Shown: positions 1 through 12,188, counted from the first letter of the stretch. The stretch: 64,000 bases of DNA from Gaertneriomyces semiglobifer (GCA_025558075.1 JAHLKF010000001.1:1860001-1924000), one strand, 5' to 3'. The notes: a model not told the origin generated them from the sequence alone. A program made the numbers and translations.

Positions 1-968
1 CAATCACTGCAACACCAACAACAGCCTGCAGATCCGGTCAGTGGAGAGTTCGCAGCACTTGCTGCCGCTTCTGCCGCTCATGGAAGGCAGGACGCTGTTG
101 ACCTGCCGAGAGATGCCAAACTCGTCAGTTTAATACTGCAGGGTATGGGCGTTAATGATTTCGAGCCTAGGGTCGTCATCGCTTTGCTCGAATTCATTCA
201 CCGTAAGCTCAAAATGATGGTTGAACATGACTAGCGTTTTATGGCACTCAGACTGCAAATGCTCTTAGGATATACACTCGACGTCCTTTCCGACTCCCAG
301 ACCTATGCAGACCATGCGGGCCGTGGTACCATAACGGTGGATGATGTCAAGATTGCGATTGCAAGCCGAGCAGCTACAACGTTCACCGCCCCACCAGGCC
401 GCGAGGTTCGTGCGGAACTCTTTGATCTCATCATTCAGACTTAGAATGGCAATTGATGTATTACCTTTCCCTCAGGTCCTGGAACAGTTAGCGGCAAAGA
501 AGAATGCTGCACCGCTACCTGTTGTTGCCAACCGATTTGGAGTACGACTGCCGCCCGAAAGACATACGCTAACCGGTAGTAACTTCCAAATTGGAATCGA
601 GGTGAGCGTGTATGTACAATCTGCGGTACTCGCCCACGGCTAATTCAAGATCGTTCCATGAGCAGAAAGTTCCAGCTCGACAGCCAACCCGTGACTCATG
701 GCAAGCCCCTATGAAACCGTCCTCTGCTAGCCAACAGTCTCTGGAAGCCACGGAATCATCGTCAGTGAGTACTCTGGTAGACGGTGCAGACAGCCAAAGG
801 ACAAATGAAGGCTATCTGGGACCCGCACCAATGGTGGTCACAGAACAACGGCAATCCATTGGAGATGATGACTATGATGTTGATGGCAAGTATTACTTGC
901 AAAAACACCCGTGCCCTAGATCGCATTCTCACGCAGAACGTCGCTTATCCAGAGTAGGAAACCAGTAA
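1..968 (+). CDS. TAF9: TAF9, TFIID/SAGA histone-fold subunit (5' end outside window)
   Basis: Exons read as 1-202, 269-405, 476-601 and 666-968. The translation holds the H3-like histone fold of TAF9: LPRDAKLVSLILQGMGV, then RYTLDVLSDSQTYADHAG, then TVDDVKIAIASR. After it comes the family segment PLPVVANRFGVRLPPERHTL. TAF9 pairs with TAF6 in TFIID and SAGA, acting in RNA polymerase II promoter recognition and histone acetylation. The reading frame is open at base 1, so the start lies upstream and the N-terminus is missing here. The Gln-rich stretch at the edge is N-terminal to the fold. Family identity is firm. The last exon (Ser/Gln-rich, about 100 residues) is less certain because that tail is not conserved. 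Confidence 0.88.
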
Positions 969-1453
969 ATCCTTTGCTAACAAGCCGGAAAATCATTCGA
1001 TATGTTTTTACGAGCCTGGATCAATGTCGGAGAACGCACTTGAGCACTCGAGGACTGCAACCGGTCACCGGCATCACGTCTTTCGTCCACCACACCTTGG
1101 CAGTGACAACGTTTATACCGTTACCCGCAAACTTCCTGATGCCGTCGAACCAAACGCAAATCATAGTATCCACTGGCATCTGATGTATACAAGGTGGCCT
1201 CGATCATATTCGATTGATGGTTCCACACACACTTACGCCACCGAACAGAGCCGTATCTATCTTAGCAAGCTCTACAACTTTTGGATGAAGCTTGATAACT
1301 ATATAGCTGTACACTATCTAAACTCAATATCGTGGCACACATACGACGTGTCCGCACGAATGGATATCTTTCTATTAACCTTGGTTCTCGAAGATCGACC
1401 AATGCTTTTCAACCACGAAAAAACCAGGTCGAGCAATTCTCGCCGAGCCCTAG
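969..1453. other. Convergent spacer TAF9/UGO1
   Basis: Space between two gene 3' ends. It holds the start of a 174-codon plus-strand ORF (1024-1548) that runs antisense into the end of the UGO1 gene. I recognise no domain in it and do not call it a gene. Confidence 0.5.
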
Positions 1454-2854
1454 CTACCATTCGTCCTGTCCCCTTCCGACCTCGTCAACGGCATATCGCA
1501 CAAGCTTTTGCGCATAGTGGGCCCAAAACCCTCGGTACAAGCTTTTGACTGCAGCATACCACCTTCTACTGCCCGCACCGAGTCCGGTATTTGTGAGATC
1601 CTCAGAATATCTGCTATCATCATGTAGTCCAGCAGGGTCAATTTTGTGCCAGTCGTTGTATTGAGAGAGGGAACTGGACCTGTGCGATGGCGATTCGGCG
1701 CCCGATCGTGAAGGAGTGCTAGGTCGTGGCGGGTGGCGCAAACGCCGACGGCGTGATGACCTAGCTTTTCCACCCTCGGAAGATAATACGCTTGAGATGA
1801 CGTCCCAGACGCCAGCGTATTGCTTGGGCGACGGCGTTACGCAGGTTTGATACATATTACTGTCTTGTGGTTGCGGTGCTTCAGCGACGTTTGTTTCGTA
1901 TGTGTCTCGCCGAGAAAACCTCCTCTTCTCATGCTTTTTCTGAATCGCTAGCCTCTTCCGGGCAAGTTCGAAAGGGCCTGTTATTATACACTCCATTCCG
2001 ATCGCGGCAACGGCGCAAAAATGCCATATAGTAGGAGAAAATTCTCTATCTATGCCAAATTCCTCGGCAAGATATTGAAGCGTAAGTGTCCTCACCAGTG
2101 GTGAAAGAAAGTGAACGAGAACGGACGGCAAGAGGTGCTCAGGAGGGTACAGTGCGCCCAGAAGCGATGAATTTGGAACGTTTGCAATCAAGTGGAGCGC
2201 ATGCAAAGGACCGTAATATGTTTTCTGGACGGAGCTTTGAGTGATCAATCTAAGGAGGACGTGTCAGATGGAAACCTCGTTAAAGTCATGCTGAGAATTG
2301 AAGCCACGCTACCTCACTCGCACAAGTTCCAAAGGGCTCAACAGTGCGCCCACAATAGCGCTGGAAGAGCATCTCGTCCACACATTCTCATCTTCATAGA
2401 CGTCAAACAGATCATTCAGAGACTCTTCCAGCATCGGTTGCATGGAATCGTATGAGATTGTGAACAAAAACTCCGTAAAGTGGCCCTTCAGTAGCGCACC
2501 CCATCCACCCTCGGTCTCTGTTTCAACTACATCCCGAATGTTCTCCCATGTCCCGCTTTGGAGCATGGGAAGGTTTTGTTGATCGGTGGCCTCACTCAGA
2601 TCGTCGGATTCTGCCGACGGCTGATACTGGCATTCTGCGAGTGCCTCAACTACTCCCAGAGGGCTGTTCAATACTGCCAAAAAGTAATACTTCAAGAGAT
2701 GGGCGGCCAGGTCCTGATTCCCTTCTGAAGTAAAGTCATGGGAGAGATTCGAGAGGGAATATGAGTACGGAGCAACCGTGGTGTTTGAGGACGAGAAGAA
2801 GGCGAGAGGGTCCAGTCGGGATGTAACCATGGAAAACAATGCCGAGGCCGCCAT
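1454..2854 (-). CDS. UGO1: Ugo1-like mitochondrial outer-membrane fusion protein
   Basis: Two exons, 2854-2313 and 2249-1454, 445 aa. The intron (63 nt) joins SPLELVRVR to LITQSS, rebuilding a carrier-family signature (Px[DE]xx[RK]) followed by KTYYGPLHAL. A second signature-like element, GPFELARKRLAIQ, follows. Degenerate solute-carrier repeats with long polar inserts are typical of Ugo1/SLC25A46, which works with the fusion GTPases Fzo1 and Mgm1 rather than as a transporter. I chose the ATG before AASALF; an in-frame ATG-less extension upstream is ignored. The C-terminus ends YRGFWAHYAQKLVRYAVDEV, carrier-like. An ordinary mitochondrial carrier is less likely because the signatures are weak and inserts long. 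Transcribed away from TAF9 in a convergent pair. Confidence 0.75.
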
Positions 2855-3211
2855 GGCTCGCTGGCACTGGTGTTGACTGACAATGCAAGACTTTAAATAC
2901 TGGTCCTTCAAGCGTAAATGTCCTTTGAGTCGCTGACGTGGATTGCAATACGCGCGAAGTCGTTGCGAAGACTGTGGTTCACCTCAATTATTGACAGTGC
3001 ACCGCAGGATCATGCTATTATGTTCGCCTCAACCTCTGTGAAAACTCACGATGCCTTAAACGTGCCCAGACAACCTTACGGAGACCTGGAACCCAACTTC
3101 GAACCAAGGCTTAATGCCTTTCATCTTTTAGAGAGACATGAGATATACAAGATCTGATTATGAAGCATTCATTCATTCCAGGAAGTCTCGCCGGCTCTCA
3201 TAAAATTACAC
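2855..3211. other. Spacer upstream of UGO1
   Basis: Holds the 5' region of UGO1 and the 3' end of the mannosyltransferase gene. I see no further gene or clear motif. Confidence 0.5.
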
Positions 3212-5911
3212 TTAATCATGCAAATTCCAGCTTTTCAGCCACTTCCGGTTTCCGTATGCTGAGGCTGGTCCGGTGAAGCCTATTGCGAAGTCCTTGAAGT
3301 AAAATCCCACACCGATGACCAGGCATATGCCAATTAGGCATGGGACAGGCCGCAGCTGCCGCGGGAGTAGCCTTGTGGATAGATGATCAACAATATAAGC
3401 AACAGTGATGATTGCGAAATAAACCGCAGGGAAATAATGGTGGAGATAAGTGACACGGCCCATGATCCAAAACGGCAGGTAATGCAATGCCCAACCCATT
3501 GGACCTATGAGGGTTGCAAATACATAGTCATCCAGTGAAGCTGAAGGAAGAGGCACAATCAGTATTTGTGAATTAACAATCGGATCGAATACTGGGCAAT
3601 GACTTACCAGGAGTTCGCCAATCTTCAAGCCCTCTCTTCCACCTGATCAAATACACAAGAGATACAAATGCAAACACTACGATGCCGGCGGCACCACTCC
3701 ACCAGACTGCCGGGTTCCCAATCAACCAAAATTTCACAGCAGTGTCCGACCAGTTGCACATCCTCAATCCAACGAGCATTAGCGGCCATTGCCAAGGATC
3801 GCTTGTAAGCGCGTCCTCTTTATCCGGGTCCGGCGTCAAAGCGTTATTGGAAGTCCACATGGCGACGTTCAAGTCGAGCACATCTTTCAAAAAGCGGGAT
3901 TTGTAGGCCCCTTTGCCTCCCGGCGGCAGTGCATCGTTCCAATGCTGCTCAATATTCCACATGTTGTTAGAACTGTTCGGATCACCCTTCTTTTGGCATA
4001 GTACTTCTGCTTGCTTGAAACCCCATTCTGGCAAGTTGACCGCATGAGAGCGAAGGAGGCAGCCTGAATGCACGTGGCGCAACCGAAATCGTGTCGTTAG
4101 AGAGCGGATTGTCGTTGTGCCAGCGCCAGATATATCATCCACTTTTTCCACACGCCAGTGATCGTTGACGTCGCCCACAGTACTGTTCCCGTAGCAGCTA
4201 ACTTCATTTTCTGATGTCGTGATCGGTGCCTTGACCGAGTGACTGTGCAGATTCCGGTTGGTTGAGGCATGGACTAGCCGAATAACTTCCCCATCCTTTA
4301 TAATGTCTGTTTGATTGGCCGCTGGTTCGGGTGATCCCCAAGCCCGGCTGACTATCCACTCATTATTACTGTCCTTATGGTGATAACAGGTCACCTGTTG
4401 TTGTTCAGAACCGCTCGGATACCGTTGCACGTGGGAATGCAACAAACCACCGCCATGTCCATTATTCTTCAGCGTGACTCTAGATCCGAACGCAATTTCT
4501 AAAGCTCCTGTGTTAGACAAGCCATGTCAAAGTAGACTAGCTCAGTATTTACCTAACGGATTATCCTTGAAATTGTTACCGCGTAAATTCGCCTGAAACA
4601 ATGAACTCATATGAGCATCACCAGGGCCACTTCGATTCAATATAGTAAAGTGCAAGAAGAACGAGAAAAGGTAGACAGCAATGGGAGTCAGAATCAGAGC
4701 GGCGATACGCGCTGCCCAATGTTGAGCATATTTCGTCTTCGGCATTTTCAGGTCGCCAAGCATATCCCATAGATCTCGAATGGTGTGAAGACCGACGACC
4801 GCAATCGTAAACAATCCCACCCACTTGACACTGCACAACATTCGTATTAATGACGACAAGTCAACGATGGAACCGGATGTAGCATACCTGGTGACTGCAC
4901 CAATTGATATGCCGGTAGCAAAGAGCCAGAACCACCATTGAAGAGAAAACGGACTGCAGAAAAGCGTCAAACGATGATGCGCAACCACAGCCCATCGATG
5001 GGACGAGACATACCAGTATGTTTGCATATTCCGGAAAACCGTCAGACAAAATATGCTTAAAGCAGTAAAAAATAGCAACATGGAATCCAGTAGAATGAAT
5101 CTGCTAATATTCCATAACGCTGTATCTGTATCAGGAAGGTCATTAGTCTTCGCTCAACGTATGAGCGGGTGGGGTCTTTTTACGCACCAGCTAATACCAT
5201 GCATCCGACCAGCAAGCAAGCCGCCCTAGACATATGTAATTGTTGCGCCGTAAAATACGCAAGGGGTACCAACATGGCCCCAAAAAGCGCATTCATAATG
5301 CGCATGATCGGGTAGTTGACATCACTCGGATACGTGTGACCCGACTCAAATGCGAAGGATGCGTTGACACCTGCCACGTAGCCGGCTAGACCGTTCATAA
5401 TCTTTCCAAGCGGTGGATGCACATCGAAGTAGAAGGTCTGCTTGAGGTAGTGGCCTGCGAACTTGCTTTTAAAAATGTCAGAATTGATGAACAGTTACCG
5501 AGAACGGATTTCTTTGTTTGTAACCTACCCAAAATGTGCTTCATCCCTAATAACATAGTGTCCACATCAGCGTAGTTCTAGCCAGCATTGATTGCCCCAG
5601 TTGAAGTACGTACCACACGACAAAGTCTGCCCATCCGATCTTATACAACCGCGTAAACAACGACAGCGCTGTCAGTGCCAGGGGGACCACCGCATCTTGC
5701 CATGAGTTAGGAAACACCGATGGCTATGGAAGAAAGACCCATCAGTGTCAGGCCTAAATGCACTCAGTAAAGGTCCATGAAAGATGCCTACTATAAACGT
5801 CGGGGACCTGCGGAACTTATCCTTCTCATCGGAATCTTCGCGCAGTGGAATGTAGGGGGTATCGGAAACATGCCCCCGTTTCCTCAATCCCGCGAGAAAA
5901 TCTGTATTCAT
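3212..5911 (-). CDS. PMT2: PMT2-type dolichyl-phosphate-mannose-protein mannosyltransferase
   Basis: Nine exons: 5911-5792, 5723-5614, 5546-5529, 5465-5188, 5125-5014, 4953-4888, 4830-4553, 4507-3608, 3540-3212; 736 aa. It transfers mannose from dolichyl-phosphate mannose to Ser/Thr of secretory proteins in the ER lumen. The first luminal loop carries the catalytic Asp-Glu in WDEAHFGKFAGHYLK, then DVHPPLGK. Later transmembrane segments read SRFILLDSMLLFF and PFSLQWWFW. Three MIR repeats (from about residue 330) include GGGLLHSHVQRYP and QQVTCYHHKDSNNEW, which fit the PMT2 subfamily better than PMT4. Length matches yeast Pmt2 (759 aa). All exon phases close. Exon 3 is only 18 nt. Exon 5/6 could also be read through without splicing, but splicing gives the conserved spacing. 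Confidence 0.9.
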
Positions 5912-6711
5912 CTCGCTCTGTGATGCATGCGGCTCTGTCCTAGTGAGTAGCCTGCCTTAGAATCGTCGAGTGCCTGTCAGCCGCTATATGGAAATGTCGC
6001 GTCCTATCCAAAAACCCCGTTAACGTTGGGGATGCTCAGCGACCTTACTGAGTTCATCGTATATCACATAGCATCACCGTCGATCGACGGTTCCCTGAAC
6101 GAGCTAGTTAGGCTGGAGTTTTCATCGCATCATCGACTTTTTGCGAAACCCTTCATGTCTCATATCGAGCCCATCACTCTCAACGCAGGCAAAATCCTTT
6201 TGACTCTGCTGCCTAGACGAATGTCTTTTTCGCCATGAGATTCACTACGTCACTAGCGAACGAACGATTGCCCAACCATAAGGCGCTAAGGAGCAACTGT
6301 GGATGTTTAATATGCAACCGTAACCTTCCTGGGGTTGACGTGTTAATCACATTGCCCGGAAAGGCGGAGTATAGCGGTATGTATTTTTGTTAAGCAGAGC
6401 TGTCATCATCCCGACATGAATGGCGGCCCAGATCCTCAGCATGATATGAGTATCCGAACGCTTTGGCGTGATGTATACACTGTGTATCGGTTTGTCGAGT
6501 TCTTCATTTTTTGTGAACTCATTTGGGACCTCTGTACGTCTCTGGAGACACGAGAATCCTCACGTTTGCCTGCAGTTGCATGCTGGTTCTTGGAGGGCAC
6601 CTTGTATGAAGGGAGGTGATTTACTTGCCACTTCTCACTTCAGTCCATATTCAGCTGGTCTACACTTATATTGCTCTTTGCTCTTTCGAACGCACGAAAG
6701 CTTGACGTGAA
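5912..6711. other. Spacer between PMT2 start and TUBD1 stop
   Basis: About 800 bp upstream of the mannosyltransferase gene. It contains only a short unconvincing ORF (6026-6238). I see no tRNA or repeat. Confidence 0.5.
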
Positions 6712-8733
6712 CTATCTGGCGAGCGCTTGGTAGTTTTCGCAGACCGTTTCCAGTAGCTCCACACTCTCATCAAATACATCCCACATCTCGTTACCGCCGT
6801 AGCGTTCGTACCAGTGCAGATACGCCTTTTCCTCCAGCATGGATTTCGCACTGGCAACAACATCTGATACGATGGGGAAGACATCGTTGGAGTTGTAGGC
6901 CATGGTGAGAGAACGAGCCGGTGATTTGATGTCCAAACCTGGCGACGACGCTCTGCATTAGAGCAAGCATATGACCAACTTCAAAAGCATGTTACCATAA
7001 AGGACAGAGTTCTTTATGACGACCTCTCTTCTTATAGTGTGCAGCTTCGATCGTCCGCTCTCCGGTATACCCAGCTTCTTTTTAAGCCGACTTTCAATTA
7101 TAGGGACCTTCTGCCAATACTCGCTGCCTAATACACCGCGCGCCTGTAGCCGAGCCGCGATCGTGCTGTTACCACGTTAACTCGTAGGGTACGTTACGTA
7201 GGATGCGTATATGAGCTTACGTTCGTTTGGAGTTGCCAGGTATCACAGGCACGTTGCGTGTCAACGAAGTCAGCTGATCATCCCATGATGGTTGGATGGC
7301 GTTCTTGCTGTGTGGGGACGTCAATGTAAGTAATCTTTACATGCGACAGACCAGTAGGCTACGTACCTGTTATAATTGACTGCTGACGGGACGACAGTTT
7401 CTGAAGTCGAGAAGAGTCCGATTTTGGTGCCAGGCGTTGGAGCCAGGCTCGAGGCAAACTCAGAGGGATCAAAAGGCAGCGGATTTCTAACAGTTCAGAA
7501 AGAGTATGAGGTACCCGTGCACATGTACAATACGGAGAGGGCACCCACTGTGCATATTCAAAACCGCCTTCGGTTGGGGTCACGTCAGTTGTTGGTAATA
7601 GTATCCCAGCCAGGCATTGAGCGATGTACTTGTTCAACATATCCAATGTCACCTTTTGAGCACTAGATGCTTCGCTCCATGATATTAGATCTGTGGAGTT
7701 TTCTCAATATCGTCCAATTTCGGGCGACTCACTTTTGCCCGCCACGCCAAACTGGCGCTGAATGCCATCCATAATAATATCATTGGGAAACAAGCCAACG
7801 AAGTCGGCGTGTCTGTTCAGAAATATCAACTTTTAAAAGCCGAAAAAAACCAGATGGACAGATCGCAACAACTACTTTTGCAACCAGCTCAAAGCCAGTA
7901 GAGAGTTGTAATGCTGCAGCGCAGTTTCGCCGGATGCAAATGGTGCGATCCTAGAAAGTGACCGTGTTAGAATTGTGGAAAGGGTCATTGTGTCCAGTTT
8001 AAGACGTACGCGCATGCAATGATCGGTTTGTGCGGATAAGCATCTCGGATCTCTTCCACTAGCCTAATGAAAACGATTACGCCGGTTTCCATTGGAGCGT
8101 CGTACATTGGAGAGTTACCTTGAGCCCAGCCCAGAACCTGTTCCGCCTGCAATACTATTGCGACACACCATTCAGTATGATCGACCCACCCATTCGCAAA
8201 ATCTGGTAATCCACACCTATGCAATAACAACGTGCCAGTAGCGGCGTCGCTCCGTTCAGCTAGCCTTCGATGTACATCAAGAATACTGTCCAGTCGATTT
8301 ATGTCCCAGAAACCGTGAGCCCAGTTATTGCCGCGACCGCTGGTACCACAATCGATATAGGCTGCTGGAAACAGCGCCTTCGTCGTGCGCTGATGCCGCC
8401 TCCAGGTCTGTGAAGAGAGGAACGTTGGCAAACGCGCATTATGATGAACACAGAAAAGCGAGGGATGTTACCTTCCGCTCAGTATCAACAATGACTTGGC
8501 AGAACTCTGATAATGGACCAACCGGTTTGGTTTGACCGAGATTTCTATGGAAGCTTAAGCGATTATGTACTGCTTGCTTGAACAAGAGAGCAACTCACTC
8601 TTGCTCCAAGACCTCGAATAGCTTTTGTCCAACTTGTATGCCGCACTATCACAATTAGCTTATTAGAAAACGTACGTGGGCGGGGTACTGGTCATTAACA
8701 GTCTCACACCTGGCCCACTTGCAGCGCAATCAT
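6712..8733 (-). CDS. TUBD1: Delta-tubulin
   Basis: Thirteen exons: 8733-8710, 8645-8599, 8544-8472, 8407-8217, 8154-8119, 8063-8010, 7950-7876, 7812-7733, 7669-7549, 7486-7367, 7307-7221, 7165-6996, 6950-6712; 438 aa (animal TUBD1 about 450). It starts MIALQVGQCGIQVGQ. The tubulin GTP-binding signature is AGGTGSGLGS (residues 114-123), preceded by GNNWAHGF. Delta-specific features are SLLALSWLQKHADFVGLFPND, placed where TUBD1 has its SSDALLLHEND region, and the C-terminus EEKAYLHWYERYG. Delta-tubulin is needed for triplet microtubules of centrioles and basal bodies and occurs in flagellated lineages. Several acceptors were chosen because only they restore the tubulin alignment. The gene is head-to-head with QDPR, 246 bp apart. 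Confidence 0.9.
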
Positions 8734-8979
8734 ATATATGTTCCTCTTCCTCCAATATTTGACCGCAACGTAGCACTACGGAATGAGTCGCTACACGGAG
8801 CGTTCGCCCTCTCTGGATTCACAATCTTTCCGGCTGCTGCGTGGTGGAAAAGTACTGCGACAGGTTTTAACTTTCTGAACCAGAGTGCCGTCCGCGACGA
8901 GATCCAAATTCAAATGCGAACTCGCATTGCTTTTTCCAAAACACTCAAACGACCGACGAAAACAGCAAGGTCAGCAGCC
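8734..8979. promoter_or_regulatory. Divergent promoter region TUBD1 / QDPR
   Basis: The 246 bp between the two ATGs must carry both 5' regions. No clear TATA box is seen. Confidence 0.5.
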
Positions 8980-10192
8980 ATGATGCAGAACGTCTTGGTT
9001 TATGGAGGATCCGGTGCACTCGGCCGTCAGATAGTTTCTCACTTCAGGCGGGCGCAATGGGTAAGGAGGTTCTTCATGTTTTTGGATATATGATAAGGAA
9101 TCTATACCAACTTGGGTCATAGGCCGTAACATCGGTTGACATATCGCCCAACAGTGAAGCACATCATAACATTGTGCTGGATACTCAACAGTCGAGCAGG
9201 CTTCAAATGTGCGGTGAAGAAGTTCAGCAGAAGCTGTATCAATTGCATAACACCAAGCAGCCTAAACTCGCTGCTATCATCAACGCCGCAGGCGGATGGG
9301 CGGGCGGCTCGCTTGCGGATGCTGGTAATACTATCAGTAGCGTTCGGTGACATAAAAATGCTATGGCTTGACGGCTCTCCCACTCTCTTCACCACCAGAT
9401 CTGTATCGTAACTCGGAGCTCATGTTCAGCCAAAGCGTGACCACATCGTTGATTTCAGCCAAGCTTGCTGCAAATCACTTAGAAAGGTTTGTTATTGGTG
9501 AGGATATGATTACAATTATTGTATTTACATGGTCTTTTTCTAGCGGAGGACTGCTGGCTCTGGTCGGCGCCGCGGGTGCCGTAGACCCCACGCCTGGTAA
9601 GCATAGTGAGCCGTGCGTGATCTCTTCGTGATACTGACTGGAAGCTGTTTGTCTCCCAGGAATGGTGCGTCCATAACACCGTGTTTTCAAATGATGTCAA
9701 CCTGATAGGTCCGCATACAGGTGGGCTATGGCATGGCTAAAGCTGCCGTGCATCATCTCGTGAGAAGTGCCGCCACACCCGGAAGCGGCTTGCCGGCGGA
9801 TTCGAAAGCTATTGGGTACGTATTATTGCCAAACCACCAGCTTTGTTCCATTTTGCTGATGTGAAGCATCACTTTTAGACTGCTCCCGTATGTATGTCCG
9901 CGGATTTACAACAAGGGCACTGTTTAATTGTCAATCTCCAGAACCATGCTAGACACGCCCGGAAACAGAAGCGCCATGCCGAACGCTGATACTGCATCAT
10001 GGACTCCACTTGAACAGATTGCGGAGTGAGTTGGTGTTCCTGATTCTGAGTGGTGCTGAATGAAGAAATGCTGATCAAGTGCCTTCTTTCAGGCAACTTT
10101 GGCGATGGGCGTCCAAAAAGGACAACGCTACCAATGGAGCGCTCTATAAGATTACGACTACGAACGCTCAGACACACTTTGAAGCTATCTAG
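8980..10192 (+). CDS. QDPR: Dihydropteridine reductase
   Basis: Nine exons: 8980-9060, 9123-9324, 9399-9486, 9544-9596, 9660-9664, 9721-9815, 9879-9887, 9942-10025, 10093-10192; 238 aa (human 244). This short-chain dehydrogenase regenerates tetrahydrobiopterin from quinonoid dihydrobiopterin with NADH. Visible motifs are the N-terminal nucleotide loop GGSGALG (9-15), NAAGGWAGG, the catalytic YxxxK in VGYGMAKAAVHHL (Tyr146, Lys150) and TMLDTPGNRSAMPNAD, SWTPLEQIAEQLWRW near the end, all as in animal enzymes. Exon 5 is 5 nt and exon 7 is 9 nt; both are required to keep PGMVGYG and GLLPTMLDTP intact. Identity is firm; microexons need cDNA. Confidence 0.9.
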
Positions 10193-10296
10193 AAGAGATG
10201 TTGCTGTGACGAAGAAACGAGCGGCCAGCCACCAATTGCAGCAGGAGGTCCGTGACTACCAATGATCCCACACATGTATCAATGTAAAAATGACAT

Positions 10297-12188
10297 CTAA
10301 TTATCGCCAGCATACATCTTGAACGTGCGATCCCAGCTAGCTGTACCGACGTACTTGGCATCCGCGCTGATATCACAACACACGACCTTGCCTTCTAAGC
10401 CTGTGAGAGTCTTCACGGGCTTAAAATCGCCATCAGTCCAAATCTTACATGTACCATCATACGATGATGAAACCAGACATGAACCGGTTAGATGCCGTAT
10501 CTGCATGGGCGTGAGTGTTGTCGCGTTCAAAGAGTTCTTCGGTGAGTCGATATCCATGGCGTCAGATGGTTCAGCTTTGACCCCTGTTTCGCTCTTATCG
10601 GATTTCGAGGTATAGGGTGAATGTGCATGCCAGTACTTGACTTGCGTTACCAAGTTCTTGTGGGCTGGTACCACGTGTAAACACTTTGCAGCTCGCATAT
10701 CCCATACCCGAAGGGTATTATCTTCGCCACCCGTAACCAGTTGGTACCCATTCGGGCTCCAGTCTAAGCACAGCACGTGCTTGACATGGCCTTGAAGAAC
10801 CATCACGCTTCGTCCAGTTCGGATATCCCATACACGTCCAATCGCATCCATGCCTGCCGTAGCACAAAGCGCACCATCCGGTTGAAATCCAATTGCGAAA
10901 ACTTCTCTGGAGTGTCCCTCCTGGAAAAGAAGCTCTTGCTGTGTGGCCACATCCCAAAGCCGCCATGACGTATCAAAAGACGCTGTACCAACGTAACGCC
11001 CTGACGGATGGAAAGCCACTCGAGCAACGCGCAGCTCATGACCTTCCAATGAAGCGACCGGCGCGTCAGAGTCCAAAGACCATAAATGGACCGAGCCATC
11101 TACCGCCCCGGAAACCATATTGACGGCAGATGAAGGTTGACTGATATTAGCATCAGGATGGAAATCAAACCCGCTTACACGGTCCTTATGACCCTTGAAC
11201 ACCTTCACCGGCTCTGCACATTCTGGTACTTGCCACAGCTTGATGACGCCTGACCATGAAGCAGTGGCAAACTGCTTGGAGTCTGGCGTAAATGCGCAAT
11301 ATGAGAGAGGCCTCTCATCGCCGTACTGAAGGGCCTGTGTCTCAAAGGTTTTCAAGTTGGTATACCACTCATGACGAAGCTTTTTTCGTTGTTGGAAAGT
11401 AAGCTCTACTAATTCACGTCTTTGGGATGATAGCCGCTCTTTTGCTCGCGATATGGAATGTTGCGTAATATCGTGACGTGCTTCCAGTAAACCCTCTACG
11501 CCGTAGGTAAAGAATTCTTCCTGTTCTTCTTCCTCTTCGCTCTCGCTCTCCTCTTTTGCCTCATCCTCCTGTTCGTCTTCTTCCACCTCGTCCAATCGGC
11601 TGACAAGGATCTCTCGTAACCGGTCTCGCCGTTCTCCTGGGCCTTCACCAAAAAGCGTGATGGGTTCTCCCAGTTCTCGTAAGCGGGCGCGAACGCGAGT
11701 ATCATCTGTTGGAACTGCAAGATTTCTTGCCATCCGCTTCCTCTCAAATTGCTCTAGAATCGCAGCATGTTCTTCACGTGCCTTCATTCCACTTGCCGAA
11801 GCATCCAAGTCTTCTTCCATATCGTCGGGTAGCTCATCTAGCGTCAAACTCTACATTGAGAAACACGTTGATTAGCATCATGACAAAATAGAGCGGAGAG
11901 ATCTCGGATCATACAGCGAGTCACGAGCAGCATCCCTCTCCGGGATGGTCCACTGTCCATCAATTGCCCATCCATCCTGCGGATGGAAGACAGAAGGGTC
12001 CATCTAGGATTGATCACTGGGATGCGCTGTCAACTCCTGACGTTCTGCCATTCCAGGACTGACTAAAGCAATGGACTCACCCTACCGCTAGCTGTCCCGG
12101 CGTAACCTCGTATAAGATCCTCGTTCTCCTCGAGGCTCCCATAGTGAATTCTGGCCCTGTTGGCCAGTTTTTCTAAATCGTGTGCCAT
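10297..12188 (-). CDS. PRP4: PRP4, U4/U6 snRNP WD-repeat protein
   Basis: Exons 12188-12081 and 11850-10297, 553 aa. The N-terminus has ARIHYGSLEE, the usual Prp4 opening. A splicing-factor (SFM/PRP4) motif follows: TDDTRVRARLRELGEPITLF GEGPGERRDR. The C-terminal half is a seven-bladed WD40 propeller (SGVIKLWQVPE, DGSVHLWSLD, SFDTSWRLWD, DAIGRVWDIRTG, EDNTLRVWDMR, DGTCKIW, DRTFKMY). An acidic Glu-rich linker lies at about residues 125-145. PRP4 with PRP3 stabilises U4/U6 pairing in the tri-snRNP. The intron is 230 nt, long for this window; its interior carries a 42-codon open stretch but no donor that keeps frame. Divergent from C1D. Confidence 0.92.

Noticed and set aside
5180..5187. Alternative donor GTAAAA at the end of exon 4 in PMT2
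   Set aside because: It would give LAGARFILLD and lose the residues DTALWNIS before the conserved RFILLD; the GTGCGT donor restores them.
11851..12080. Possible extra exon inside the PRP4 intron (42-codon open stretch after a CCTAG)
   Set aside because: No donor inside it preserves the frame into the next exon, while direct splicing gives a conserved Prp4 N-terminus.
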